Assembly (NCBI RefSeq): GCF_047324305.1
Contig: NZ_CP178740.1
Span: 1,798,001 to 1,862,000, forward strand
Direction: 5' to 3'
Length of the DNA stretch: 64,000 nt
Origin: Acerihabitans sp047324305
GTDB taxonomy: Bacteria; Pseudomonadota; Gammaproteobacteria; Enterobacterales; Enterobacteriaceae
Numbering within the stretch: the stretch's first letter is position 1; the number at the start of each line of letters is the position of its first letter. The position numbers and the translations under genes were made by a program. Below are positions 16,654 through 24,828 of this stretch, one piece after another. Under the pieces are notes generated by a model. The model was not told where the DNA came from. It ran no database searches and saw only the letters and a list, made by a program, of their open reading frames with translations.

Positions 16654-16724
16654 ACGTGGCGGCATTCATCTTCGCGGGCACCCCATATTGCCAGGCCACA
16701 TCAGCCCATAGCGCGCCAAGCGGA

Positions 16725-17663
16725 TTAGTACGGCGCCACCGGCGTCAACAGCGGCTTGCCCGCCAAAAACGCCGCGATATTATCAAACACCAGATCCGAC
16801 ATCGCGCGCCGCGTATCATGGGTTGCGCTGGCCATATGCGGCGTAATCACCACATTCGGCCGGTTAAACAACGCCGCGGGCACCTCCGGCTCGTGGCTGA
16901 ACACATCCAGCCCCGCGCCGCCGATAATCCCCCGCTCAACCGCCTCGATCAAATCACCCTCATCCACTACCGTACCCCGGGCGATATTAATCAAGATCCC
17001 CTGGGCACCGAGGGCGGCCAATACCGGCGCGTTCACCAGCGAACGGGTTTTCTCCCCACCGTTAACGCACACCACCAGGAAATCGCTGGCGGCCGCCAGT
17101 TCCACTACCGAGGTATAAAACGGCCAGGGACTGTCAGGCAACTGACGATAATCATGATATGAAATCGCCATATCAAAGGCCGCGGCCCGCCTGGCAATCG
17201 CCTGGCCGATACGCCCCATGCCGATAATCCCCAGCCGCCCGCCGGATACTTTTTTGGTCCAGGGATACCCCCCGTCCCGCCAGCCGCCCTGCTCGATAAA
17301 CCGCTGCGCGCCCACGATCTGCCGTGAGGTCGCCAACAACAGCCCCATCGCCATATCCGCCACGTCCTCGGTCAGCACGTCAGGCGTATTGCATACCGCA
17401 ATGCCCCGACGCGTGGCCGCGGCCACGTCAATACCGTCATAACCCACGCCGAAATCGGCAATCAGCTCAAGCTGCGGGAATTGCGCGATAAACGCCTCGG
17501 TGACGGTGGATTCGCCGTTCACCACCAGCACCCTGGCCTGCCGCGCGGCCGGCGGCCGTTCCGGCTCCGGCAGCGAGGAATAATCCACCATATGGAATTG
17601 CTCTTCCAGGCGGCGCGTCAGCGCGTCGGGTAACATGGCGGCCTTGATAACGGAATAAGTCAT
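16725..17663 (-). CDS. D-isomer-specific 2-hydroxyacid dehydrogenase
   Basis: This 312-residue NAD(P)-dependent dehydrogenase has the nucleotide-binding motif LGIIGMGRIGQA, the substrate Arg in INIARGTVVDE, the Glu in VFSHEPEVP and the catalytic His in ITPHMASATHDTRR. Sequence style is that of hydroxypyruvate/glyoxylate reductases, and it is clearly distinct from GhrB at 2194. It is the last gene of the dgoD-MFS unit, 15 nt after the transporter gene, and so is probably co-induced with galactonate catabolism. The exact 2-keto acid is unknown; 2-keto-sugar acids are plausible. Confidence 0.87.
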   Translation of the reverse strand: MTYSVIKAAMLPDALTRRLEEQFHMVDYSSLPEPERPPAARQARVLVVNGESTVTEAFIAQFPQLELIADFGVGYDGIDVAAATRRGIAVCNTPDVLTEDVADMAMGLLLATSRQIVGAQRFIEQGGWRDGGYPWTKKVSGGRLGIIGMGRIGQAIARRAAAFDMAISYHDYRQLPDSPWPFYTSVVELAAASDFLVVCVNGGEKTRSLVNAPVLAALGAQGILINIARGTVVDEGDLIEAVERGIIGGAGLDVFSHEPEVPAALFNRPNVVITPHMASATHDTRRAMSDLVFDNIAAFLAGKPLLTPVAPY

Positions 17664-17678
17664 AAATAATCCCTGCGA

Positions 17679-18992
17679 TTAATGTGATAACGGTGATACG
17701 GCGCCTGGCTTTACCGCAGGCGTCCGGGTCCGGCCGACAAAGATGCCCACCACGCCGCCAATCACCAGCGCGACGGCGATAATCATCAGCCCGTAATGAT
17801 AACTATTGGTCAGATCCTTGATTTTCCCCAGCAGCGGCGGCAGGCCCAGGCCGGCGAAATTGGCGATGGCATTGATAAAGGCAATGGAGGCCGCCGCCGC
17901 CACCCCGGTCAGTTTCTCGGTGGTCACCGCCCAGAATATCGGCGTCAGGGCAAAGTTAAAGCCCACCGTCAATACCAGCAGAATATAGGCCAGCCACAGG
18001 TTGGCGGTAAAAATGGAGATGCCCAGCAGCAGCCCGGAGATGATCAGCGGTACGCCCAAATGCAGCGCGCGCTCTTTGGTTTTGTCCGAATGACGGCCGT
18101 TGAGATACATAAACAGGCAGGCGAAGACAAAGGGCACCGCCGCCAGCACGCTGATAACAAAATTGCTCTTGTCCGCCACCATGCTTTTTAATATCAAGGG
18201 CAGGAATAAGGTAATGCCGATGGAGCAAAACGCTTGCAGGAACCACACCAGGCTCAACAGCCACACCACTTTATTTTTCAGCGCGCTGCCCCAGGAATGG
18301 TCCTGGCCCACGACCGCGTCGGCGTTATCCGCCGCCAGGGTCGCCTTCAGCCAGCTTTTTTGCTCCGCACTCAGCCAGTGGGCTTTATCCGGGCTGTCGG
18401 AAAGGTAAAACAACACCATCACGCCCATCACAACCGCGGGGATGCCTTCAATAAAGAACAGCCAGCGCCATCCCTCGATACCGCCCAGGCCATGCAGACC
18501 CAGGAGACTGCCGGAAACCGGCAGGCCGATAATCGACGCCAGCACCGAACCCATATAAAAAAACGACATGGCCCTGGCCCGGTTGCTTTTCGGGAACCAG
18601 CAGGAAATATAATAAATAATACCGGGAGCAAAACCGGCCTCCGCCATCCCCAACAAGAAACGCATGACATACAGCTGGGTCGGGGTATGGATAAAGCCCA
18701 TGCCGGTGCTGACCAGCCCCCAGGTTATCATGATGCGCGCAATCCATAATTTGGCGCCGACCTTCGTCATTAAAATATTGCTGGGCACTTCGAAGAGAAT
18801 GTAGGAAATATAAAACATGCCCACGCCCAGCCCATACATGCTGGTGGTCAATCCCAGGTCGGCGTTCATTTGCAACGCCGCCACGGAAATATTGGTTTTA
18901 TCCAGGTTGGAAATAAAATAGCACAAGATAATAAACGGGATTATTTTTAAATTCAGCTTGGCCAGGGTAGAGGTACTTAAATCGATATTCAT
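17679..18992 (-). CDS. MFS transporter, anion:cation symporter type (GudP/phthalate-like)
   Basis: The 437-residue inner-membrane carrier shows twelve hydrophobic segments and family markers FISNLDKTNISVAALQMNADLGL, FLLGMAEAGFAPGIIYYIS and WFPKSNRARAMSFFY. The family transports sugar acids, tartrate or phthalate with protons. The ATG at 18992 follows AAGGTGAT and fits the family start better than the upstream 19028 start. It lies between dgoD and a 2-hydroxyacid dehydrogenase gene, so it probably takes the role of DgoT (galactonate:H+ symporter), although it belongs to a different subgroup from E. coli DgoT by inspection. Confidence 0.85.
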   Translation of the reverse strand: MNIDLSTSTLAKLNLKIIPFIILCYFISNLDKTNISVAALQMNADLGLTTSMYGLGVGMFYISYILFEVPSNILMTKVGAKLWIARIMITWGLVSTGMGFIHTPTQLYVMRFLLGMAEAGFAPGIIYYISCWFPKSNRARAMSFFYMGSVLASIIGLPVSGSLLGLHGLGGIEGWRWLFFIEGIPAVVMGVMVLFYLSDSPDKAHWLSAEQKSWLKATLAADNADAVVGQDHSWGSALKNKVVWLLSLVWFLQAFCSIGITLFLPLILKSMVADKSNFVISVLAAVPFVFACLFMYLNGRHSDKTKERALHLGVPLIISGLLLGISIFTANLWLAYILLVLTVGFNFALTPIFWAVTTEKLTGVAAAASIAFINAIANFAGLGLPPLLGKIKDLTNSYHYGLMIIAVALVIGGVVGIFVGRTRTPAVKPGAVSPLSH

Positions 18993-19119
18993 ATCATCAC
19001 CTTTAGGCCACGCCCGGCCTGGGAGCACAGGACTCCTGACTGGGCGTGGTGAAGCAACGCGGGATGGTACTGCTTAATATTATGGCATTACTATAATGGC
19101 ACTCATCTATAGCGGGTAA

Positions 19120-20268
19120 TTACCACTCCGCCACCGCACCGTCAGGATAACGCCATACCGGATTACGCCATTCACCGGCGTTTTTACTACGCTCAATCAC
19201 CAGTTCCTCATTAATTTCCACGCCCAGACCCGGTTTATTTAATGGATAAAAATAACCGTCAGTCATTTTAAAGTCATCTTTATTAATCACATAATCCAGC
19301 AGTTCCGCACCCTGGTTATAATGAATACCCATGCTTTGTTCCTGCAAAACCGCGTTATAGGAAACAAAGTCCACCGCCAGACAGGACGCCAGGGCAATAG
19401 GGCCTAACGGGCAATGCGGCGCCAGCGTGACATCGTAAGCCTCCGCCATTGACGCGATTTTCAGGCATTCGGTAATGCCGCCCGCATGGGACAGGTCGGG
19501 CTGGGCAATCGCCAGGCCGCCGGCCGCCAGCACGCGTTTAAATTCAAAGCGCGAGAACATACGTTCGCCGGCGGCGATGGGGATCGAGGTTTGCGCCGCC
19601 AGGCGCGGATAGTACTCCGCCTGTTCCGCCAGCACTGGTTCTTCGATAAACAGCGGCCGGTAGGGCTCCAGCTCCTTGATCAGCAGCTTCGCCATCGGGG
19701 CGTTAACCCGCCCATGGAAGTCGAGGCCGAACTCGATATCATTACCCATGGCTTCACGCACCTGGGCCGCCACCGCCACCGCCGCATCCACCTTGCGTGA
19801 ATTGTCGAGCAGGCCCATCTCTTCGCAGCCGTTCAGCTTAAAGGTATCAAAGCCAATCGCGGTGAGTTTTTTCATGCCCGCAATCACATCGGCCGGGCGA
19901 TCGCCGCCGACCCAGCTATAGGCCTTGATGCGATCGCGCACCAGGCCGCCCAGCAGTTGATATACCGGTACGCCCAGCGCCTTGCCCTTGATATCCCACA
20001 ACGCCTGATCGATGCCGGCGATGGCGCTCATCAAAATCGGCCCGCCGCGGTAAAAACCGGCGCGGTACATCGTCTGCCAAATATCGTTGATGCGCGCCGG
20101 ATCCTGGCCGATGACATAATCCGCCAGTTCATGCACCGCGGCCTCGACGCTCTTGGCGCGGCCTTCAATTACCGGCTCGCCCCAGCCAACGATGCCCTCG
20201 TCTGTTTCGATTTTCAGGAACATCCAGCGCGGCGGCAGCCGGTAGGTGGTGAGTTTGGTGACTTTCAT
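19120..20268 (-). CDS. dgoD: D-galactonate dehydratase
   Basis: The 382-residue enolase-superfamily enzyme matches E. coli DgoD from MKVTKLTTYRLPPRWMFLKIETDEG onward. It removes water from D-galactonate to give 2-keto-3-deoxy-D-galactonate, the first step of the De Ley-Doudoroff pathway. Visible residues are the acid/base and metal ligands of the mandelate-racemase subgroup: GLDFHGR (Asp and His), FIEEPV (Glu), AAGERMFSR (Glu) and LAPHCPLGP (His). GAGGAAAAC precedes the ATG at 20268. A DgoR-type operator lies about 75-105 bp upstream. Confidence 0.95.
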   Translation of the reverse strand: MKVTKLTTYRLPPRWMFLKIETDEGIVGWGEPVIEGRAKSVEAAVHELADYVIGQDPARINDIWQTMYRAGFYRGGPILMSAIAGIDQALWDIKGKALGVPVYQLLGGLVRDRIKAYSWVGGDRPADVIAGMKKLTAIGFDTFKLNGCEEMGLLDNSRKVDAAVAVAAQVREAMGNDIEFGLDFHGRVNAPMAKLLIKELEPYRPLFIEEPVLAEQAEYYPRLAAQTSIPIAAGERMFSRFEFKRVLAAGGLAIAQPDLSHAGGITECLKIASMAEAYDVTLAPHCPLGPIALASCLAVDFVSYNAVLQEQSMGIHYNQGAELLDYVINKDDFKMTDGYFYPLNKPGLGVEINEELVIERSKNAGEWRNPVWRYPDGAVAEW

Positions 20269-20340
20269 ACTCTGTTTTCCTCTCAAGCCTGACTTTAATG
20301 ACTCCAGCCTGCGGTGTGAAGCAGCGCTATCATGCCCATG

Positions 20341-20383
20341 ATTGTAGCACCATCATTTTATATTGTACTACAATCTGGATCAC
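20341..20383 (-). promoter_or_regulatory. DgoR-type operator with CRP-like half-site, before dgoD
   Basis: ATTGTACTACAAT (20362-20374, a 13-bp palindrome) and the degenerate ATTGTAGCACCAT (20341-20353) are 21 bp apart. ATCTGGATCAC (20373-20383) adds a CRP-like half. The same three blocks with the same spacing stand before dgoR at 23709. Confidence 0.75.
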
Positions 20384-20456
20384 ACTTTAGGCAATCCAAC
20401 GGCGGGAAAACGCCGGCGCCCGGGACTGACAACGGCGTATTCTGGACGCCAGGCAT

Positions 20457-20483
20457 AAAAAAGCCGGTCATATTCTGACCGGC
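20457..20483 (-). terminator. Rho-independent terminator of the dgoR-K-A-SDR unit
   Basis: On the minus strand GCCGGTCA-loop-TGACCGGC is followed by six T residues (complement of 20457-20462). Confidence 0.9.
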
Positions 20484-20536
20484 GGGACGAAAAAGGTTTG
20501 CGGGCCGGGTGAAACCCTGCCCGGCGCCCAGGCGCG

Positions 20537-21304
20537 TTACAACACTGAAAGCCATCCGCCGTCGACATAGATGATCTGCCCGCTGACATAGTCGGACGCC
20601 GAAGAGGCCAGGTATATGGCGGTGCCGATCAGCTCTTCCGGTTTACCCCAGCGTTTGGACGGATTGCTGCTTTTAACCCAGGCGTCAAATTCCGCGTTGT
20701 TCACCAGATCGGTATTCATTTCGGTAATAAAATAGCCCGGGCCAATGCCGTTGGCCTGGATATTATACCCGGCCCACTCCGCCGCCATGGCGCGGGTCAG
20801 CATCTTGATGCCGCCTTTCGCCGCCGTATAGGGCGCAACGGTTGCGCGCGCGGCCTCGCTGGTCAATGAACAGATATTGATAATTTTACCGCCGTCGCCT
20901 TTGGCGATCATCCTGGATGCCGCCTCGCGGGATACGATAAACGCGCTGGTCAGGTTGGTGTCGATCACCCGCCGCCAGTCGGCAAGCTTCAGGTCGACCA
21001 GCGGCTGGCGATGCTGGATACCGGCATTGTTTATCAGGATATCCACGTGCGCGCCCTCGTCATCCAGCCGGGCGAATACCGCCGCCACCTGCTGCTCATC
21101 GGTGACGTCAAACGCCATACCGCGCACGGCCAGCCCTTGCCCGCGGAGCTCGGCCACCGCCGCCGCCAGGGTATCCTCATGCAGACCGTTAAGGATCACG
21201 GCGGCCCCGGCCCCCGCCAGGCCCTTGGCATAGGCAAAACCCAGGCCGCGCGCCGATCCGGTGACCAGCGCTGTGCGGCCGGACAAATCAAATAAACCCG
21301 TCAT
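20537..21304 (-). CDS. SDR oxidoreductase, gluconate 5-dehydrogenase-like
   Basis: The 255-residue classical short-chain dehydrogenase has the coenzyme motif TGSARGLGFA, NNAGIQHRQPL, the catalytic Ser in INICSLTSEAAR, and YTAAKGG (Tyr and Lys). The tail RWGKPEELIGTAIYLASSASDYVSGQIIYVDGG is typical of gluconate 5-dehydrogenases (IdnO/Gno), which oxidise D-gluconate to 5-keto-D-gluconate or the reverse. The ATG at 21304 with AAGGGGG is preferred over the longer frame. It replaces dgoD as the gene after dgoA, and the substrate here may be a galactonate-related keto acid. Confidence 0.82.
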   Translation of the reverse strand: MTGLFDLSGRTALVTGSARGLGFAYAKGLAGAGAAVILNGLHEDTLAAAVAELRGQGLAVRGMAFDVTDEQQVAAVFARLDDEGAHVDILINNAGIQHRQPLVDLKLADWRRVIDTNLTSAFIVSREAASRMIAKGDGGKIINICSLTSEAARATVAPYTAAKGGIKMLTRAMAAEWAGYNIQANGIGPGYFITEMNTDLVNNAEFDAWVKSSNPSKRWGKPEELIGTAIYLASSASDYVSGQIIYVDGGWLSVL

Positions 21305-21403
21305 GGTATTCCCCCTTTCCGTTAAGCGTAACACAGCCTTGGTCGCCTCGCCGGGCGCACGGAAGGGCATCACGCGGCTTGCCGCGCGCGCCGGCCGGCG
21401 GGA

Positions 21404-22027
21404 CTAGCGTGCCTGCGCCGCGGCCCGGTAAGCGGCGACAAAAGCCGCGGCCTGCTCCCGCGTGCGGCCGACCGGCTGGCCGGCGCGGTAAAGATCGCTA
21501 CCCAGGCCCGCGCCGATACATCCGGCCTTCAGGTAGAGATGCAGATTTTCCGGCGTAATGCCGCCGACGGCGAATACCGGTATTTCCGGCGGCAGTACCG
21601 CTTTCAGCGCTTTAATATAATCCGGACCGAACGACACCGACGGGAAAATTTTCAGCGCCTGCGCGCCGGCGTCCAGAGCGGTAAAAGCCTCGGTGGCGGT
21701 GGCGCACCCGGGACATACCGCCATGCCATGGCTTACGCCGCGGCGGATCACGTCAGGCTGGATATTGGGCGTGACCAGCAGCTTGCCGCCCAGCCATGCC
21801 AGCTCGTCCACCTGCGCGGGCTTCAGCACCGTGCCGCCGCCGATCAGCGCGCGGTCGCCAAACGCCTGCACCGTTTTGCCGATACTTTCCTGCCAGTTCG
21901 GCGAGTTCAAAGGGATTTCCACCGCGTCAAATCCCGCCGCCAGCAGCGCCTCGACATGCTCCAGCACTTCGCCGGGCGTAATACCGCGCAGGATGGCGAT
22001 TAGGGGAAGTTTATCGTTCCAGTTCAT
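21404..22027 (-). CDS. dgoA: 2-dehydro-3-deoxy-6-phosphogalactonate aldolase
   Basis: The 207-residue class I KDPG/KDPGal aldolase cleaves 2-keto-3-deoxy-6-phosphogalactonate to pyruvate and glyceraldehyde 3-phosphate. Family motifs are LIAILRGITPGEV (Glu-less variant typical of DgoA), GGGTVLKP, VTPNIQPDV and the Schiff-base lysine in ALKIFPS. Unlike ancestral E. coli annotations, the gene is separate from the dehydratase. It overlaps the end of dgoK by 17 bp, a sign of translational coupling. Confidence 0.95.
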   Translation of the reverse strand: MNWNDKLPLIAILRGITPGEVLEHVEALLAAGFDAVEIPLNSPNWQESIGKTVQAFGDRALIGGGTVLKPAQVDELAWLGGKLLVTPNIQPDVIRRGVSHGMAVCPGCATATEAFTALDAGAQALKIFPSVSFGPDYIKALKAVLPPEIPVFAVGGITPENLHLYLKAGCIGAGLGSDLYRAGQPVGRTREQAAAFVAAYRAAAQAR

Positions 22028-22907
22028 TGACTATGCTCCTTATGCCGGCCTGGAATGACGCATCGCCATCCAGTAACCGGTCGTTAAGACCCGCATATTG
22101 CAGCGCCTGACGATAGCGGGCCGCAAGCGACGGATTGCCGATAATGGTAATGGTTTCACCGCCGCCGATGGCCCAGCCGCGCTGCATCTGCGCCACTTCA
22201 TTGCCAATCAACAGGCCGGAGAGCCATTCGCTCACCGCGCTGGTATCCAGCTGGCCCAGCACGTGGGCGGCGCGGGTTTCGAACAGGCACCGCAGAATAT
22301 GGCTTTCACGGAAGCCCTGCTCCATTCCCTGGCGGAAAATATCCGGGTTCGGCCGCTGTTCGCCGACGCCGACGCCCACCAGCGACTGCTTCATCAATAA
22401 ATGGTGCAGTTCTCCGGTCATCACCGTGCGGAAATCATCGATCACGCCGTCATTGACGCGCACCCATTTACTGTGGGTGCCGGGCATCAGGTACAGGGCG
22501 CCGGGCTGGGAACAGTAGGCCCCGAGAAGCTGGGTCTCCTCGCCGCGCATCACGTTGCAGTTGCCGTCGCCGATAATGCTGATGCCGGGAATAATCCAGG
22601 CCTTCCGCGGCGCGGCCTGCGCCACCAGGGTCAGCCGTCCGGCCAGGTCGCCCAGCCGCGTGGGGCACGGCAGGTAGGGCACCGGCACCCAGCCGGCATT
22701 GCTGCCCACCATGCCGGCCATCACCACCGGCACATCGTGCTGCCGCCAGGGCGCCAGCACCTCATGGAATACCTGCTCCGCCGTGCGCGAGCCCAAACGG
22801 GTGACCCCGGCCTCGGACTGCTGGCTGCCGGCCAGTTCGCCGTCCAGGTACAGCCAGGCGCGTAAGTTTGTCGATCCCCAATCTATGGCGATATAACTGT
22901 TGCTCAT
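22011..22907 (-). CDS. dgoK: 2-dehydro-3-deoxygalactonokinase
   Basis: The 298-residue DgoK-family kinase phosphorylates 2-keto-3-deoxygalactonate at C6 with ATP. The N-terminal phosphate loop YIAIDWGSTNLRAWLY and the segments GMVGSNAGW, MRGEETQLLG and LMPGTHSKWV are characteristic. The ATG at 22907 overlaps the dgoR stop as ATGA and has AAGGACAT just upstream. The frame would allow 23 more codons, which lie inside dgoR and are not used. Confidence 0.94.
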   Translation of the reverse strand: MSNSYIAIDWGSTNLRAWLYLDGELAGSQQSEAGVTRLGSRTAEQVFHEVLAPWRQHDVPVVMAGMVGSNAGWVPVPYLPCPTRLGDLAGRLTLVAQAAPRKAWIIPGISIIGDGNCNVMRGEETQLLGAYCSQPGALYLMPGTHSKWVRVNDGVIDDFRTVMTGELHHLLMKQSLVGVGVGEQRPNPDIFRQGMEQGFRESHILRCLFETRAAHVLGQLDTSAVSEWLSGLLIGNEVAQMQRGWAIGGGETITIIGNPSLAARYRQALQYAGLNDRLLDGDASFQAGIRSIVNELER

Positions 22908-23602
22908 GTTATGTCCTTCAGCCTTTTGGTCGAGCTGGCAATCATGGTGACCGCCGCCTGCTCCGCCGCCTCGCAATCCTGATGCCTGATGGCGTCGTAT
23001 AAGTTTTTATGCTCTTGCAGCGTGCGCGGCATATTGCCTTCGTCCGCCATATAGGTGCGCTCGAACACCGCGCGTTGCAACGAGCTGATGGCCACGCCCA
23101 GCTGTTGCAACACCGGATTATGCACCGCGCTCAGCACCGCCTGGTGGTAACGGATATCCGCCTCATTAAAGGCATCACGATCGTGACTGTTGGCAATCAT
23201 CTCGTTCAGCGCCGTCTCGATAACCGCCAGTTCGCCGGAGGTGGCCCGCTCGGCCGCCCACCGCGCGATGGTCGGTTCCACCAGATGGCGCACCTCGGTC
23301 AGCGAGGCGATTAACCGCGGGTCATAATCCAGCGCCAGCACCCACTGCAAGACATCGGTATCCAGGTAATTCCACTTATTGCGCGCGCAAACAAAGGCGC
23401 CGCGATAACGAATAATCTCGATTAAATTCTTGGCCATCAGGGCGCGCAGCACTTCACGTATGATATTGCGCGAGGTTTCGAACTCCTCGCACAAATCCGC
23501 TTCCGACGGCAGTCCCGTTCCGGGGATATACTTACCGCTGACGATCTGCTGACCCATTTCATGGATGATGCGATCGGTTTTGCTGAGAGCCTGACGGTCC
23601 AT
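22904..23602 (-). CDS. dgoR: DgoR, GntR/FadR-type repressor of galactonate genes
   Basis: The 232-residue regulator matches E. coli DgoR: KTDRIIHEMGQQIVSGKYIPGTGLPSEADL, TSRNIIREVLRALMAKNLIEI, RNKWNYLDTDVLQWVL and the closing TMIASSTKRLKDIT. It has an N-terminal winged HTH and a C-terminal FCD domain that binds galactonate. The start at 23602 is preferred to the 23644 start from family length. It heads its own unit and is preceded by one of two copies of the predicted operator, so it should be autoregulated. Confidence 0.94.
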   Translation of the reverse strand: MDRQALSKTDRIIHEMGQQIVSGKYIPGTGLPSEADLCEEFETSRNIIREVLRALMAKNLIEIIRYRGAFVCARNKWNYLDTDVLQWVLALDYDPRLIASLTEVRHLVEPTIARWAAERATSGELAVIETALNEMIANSHDRDAFNEADIRYHQAVLSAVHNPVLQQLGVAISSLQRAVFERTYMADEGNMPRTLQEHKNLYDAIRHQDCEAAEQAAVTMIASSTKRLKDIT

Positions 23603-23708
23603 AACATTTCCCACAAAGTGATAAAAATAAGGCCACTTTATCATTTAATGGTTTTATGTCGCGGCACTGCTGCACAATTTTGCTTTAAGCGCTAAGAACC
23701 TGTGAACT

Positions 23709-23751
23709 ATTGTAGCACCATATTTTTATATTGTACTACAATCTGGATCAC
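23709..23751 (-). promoter_or_regulatory. DgoR-type operator with CRP-like half-site, before dgoR
   Basis: ATTGTACTACAAT at 23730-23742 and ATTGTAGCACCAT at 23709-23721 repeat the dgoD operator exactly, including the 21-bp spacing and the flanking ATCTGGATCAC (23741-23751). Confidence 0.77.
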
Positions 23752-23851
23752 GTTTTAGACATGCCATGGGCGGCGAACGCCACGCGCATGGCCGGAAGAT
23801 GGAAAAGCGGGGAGGATACACTGCTACGGTAAACCGCCAATGCCGCGCGGG

Positions 23852-24544
23852 CTACTTCCCGTCGTCGAACAGGCGATCGTAGACATGCTGCAGATGCAAT
23901 TCCATGCACAGCCTGGCACGCGCGGCGTCGCGCTCGATAATCGCCTGGGCGATATCATTGTGATCGCGATTCATGGACAACGGAAAATCGTTATCGGCAT
24001 AATGGCTTTCCAGCCGGACAAAACGCGAGCTTTTACGTTTGTTCCACAGATATTCCATCATATCGCGCAGCACTTCATTGCCGGTCATTTCACTGATCAG
24101 CACATGAAAACGCTTATCCTCGCGCAGGAATTTTTCATCGTTGACATGCAGCTGGGTTAAATCGTGGGTCACTTCCCGCAATTCGGCGCGTTGGTCATCG
24201 GTGCCGTTGCGCGCGGCCAGTTCCGCCATCGTTGACTCGAAGATTTGCCGCGCCTTGATCAGGGATTTCAGGCTGAACTCTTCATCGGCGTGGGGCTGGG
24301 AGAGTTTGGGCAAGGGATCGGCGACAAAAACGCCGTTGCCGGTGCGGATTTCCACCCAGCCGGTAATTTCCAGCGCAATCAGCGCCTCGCGGATGGAAGA
24401 ACGGCTGACGCCGAGCTGTTTCGCCAGTTCCCGCTCGGCGGGAATCATTTCGCCTGGCTTGAACTGACCGGTATTGATACACCCGATCAGTAAATTGGAA
24501 ATCTGCCGGTAAAGACGTTCAACTTTAAGCGTAGGTAATTCCAT
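23852..24544 (-). CDS. GntR/FadR-type regulator, UxuR/ExuR-like
   Basis: The 230-residue protein has an N-terminal GntR HTH (PAERELAKQLGVSRSSIREALIAL) and a C-terminal FCD domain with acidic and His residues (EDKRFHVLISEMTGN, HNDIAQAI) suited to metal and ligand binding. Style and neighbours fit UxuR/ExuR, repressors of hexuronate and mannonate genes. It is divergent from the MFS gene and uxuA. GGAGG precedes the ATG. The ligand could be D-mannonate or a hexuronate; this assignment rests on context. Confidence 0.8.
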   Translation of the reverse strand: MELPTLKVERLYRQISNLLIGCINTGQFKPGEMIPAERELAKQLGVSRSSIREALIALEITGWVEIRTGNGVFVADPLPKLSQPHADEEFSLKSLIKARQIFESTMAELAARNGTDDQRAELREVTHDLTQLHVNDEKFLREDKRFHVLISEMTGNEVLRDMMEYLWNKRKSSRFVRLESHYADNDFPLSMNRDHNDIAQAIIERDAARARLCMELHLQHVYDRLFDDGK

Positions 24545-24668
24545 ATTGCCTCCAGCGCAAAACCCGTATCGCCGGCACGTCAGCCGTTAAATTGGCGAGA
24601 GCTTAACACAGCGGCCGGGACGGCAAAAAAAATTAATCGCCGCGGATCTCAGCGCTTAAGACGATTAA

Positions 24669-24684
24669 TGAGATCTGCATCACG
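24669..24684 (+). promoter_or_regulatory. CRP-like site in the regulator-MFS divergent region
   Basis: TGAGATCTGCATCACG matches TGTGA-N6-TCACA at 8 of 10 core positions. Confidence 0.5.
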
Positions 24685-24716
24685 GAAATCAACCAAATGT
24701 TAAGGAATAGTAGCCA

Positions 24717-24741
24717 GGTCCAGTGGCCTGACCACCAGACC
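24717..24741. promoter_or_regulatory. Candidate operator of the UxuR-like regulator
   Basis: GGTCCAGTGG and CCACCAGACC flank CCTGA, giving a 25-bp imperfect palindrome (8 of 10 arm positions) between the divergent genes. A second inverted repeat, CCCTGTAA (24754-24761) with TTACAGGG (24781-24788), follows in the leader of the MFS gene. Confidence 0.5.
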
Positions 24742-24828
24742 TTCAGTCCTTTTCCCTGTAACCATCGTGAAGTGATTCTCTTACAGGGTCAATAAGACAA
24801 CAAAAAAATCGCTGTTGAGGATCCTTGT

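Larger units (their letters stand above)
16293..16724. other. Gene-free region with palindromes
   Basis: No credible gene is seen; plus-strand frames here have no family features. The stretch contains a 16-bp perfect palindrome and a 160-bp folded repeat, both listed separately. It lies 3' of the 2-hydroxyacid dehydrogenase gene and upstream of the kinase promoter. Confidence 0.6.
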
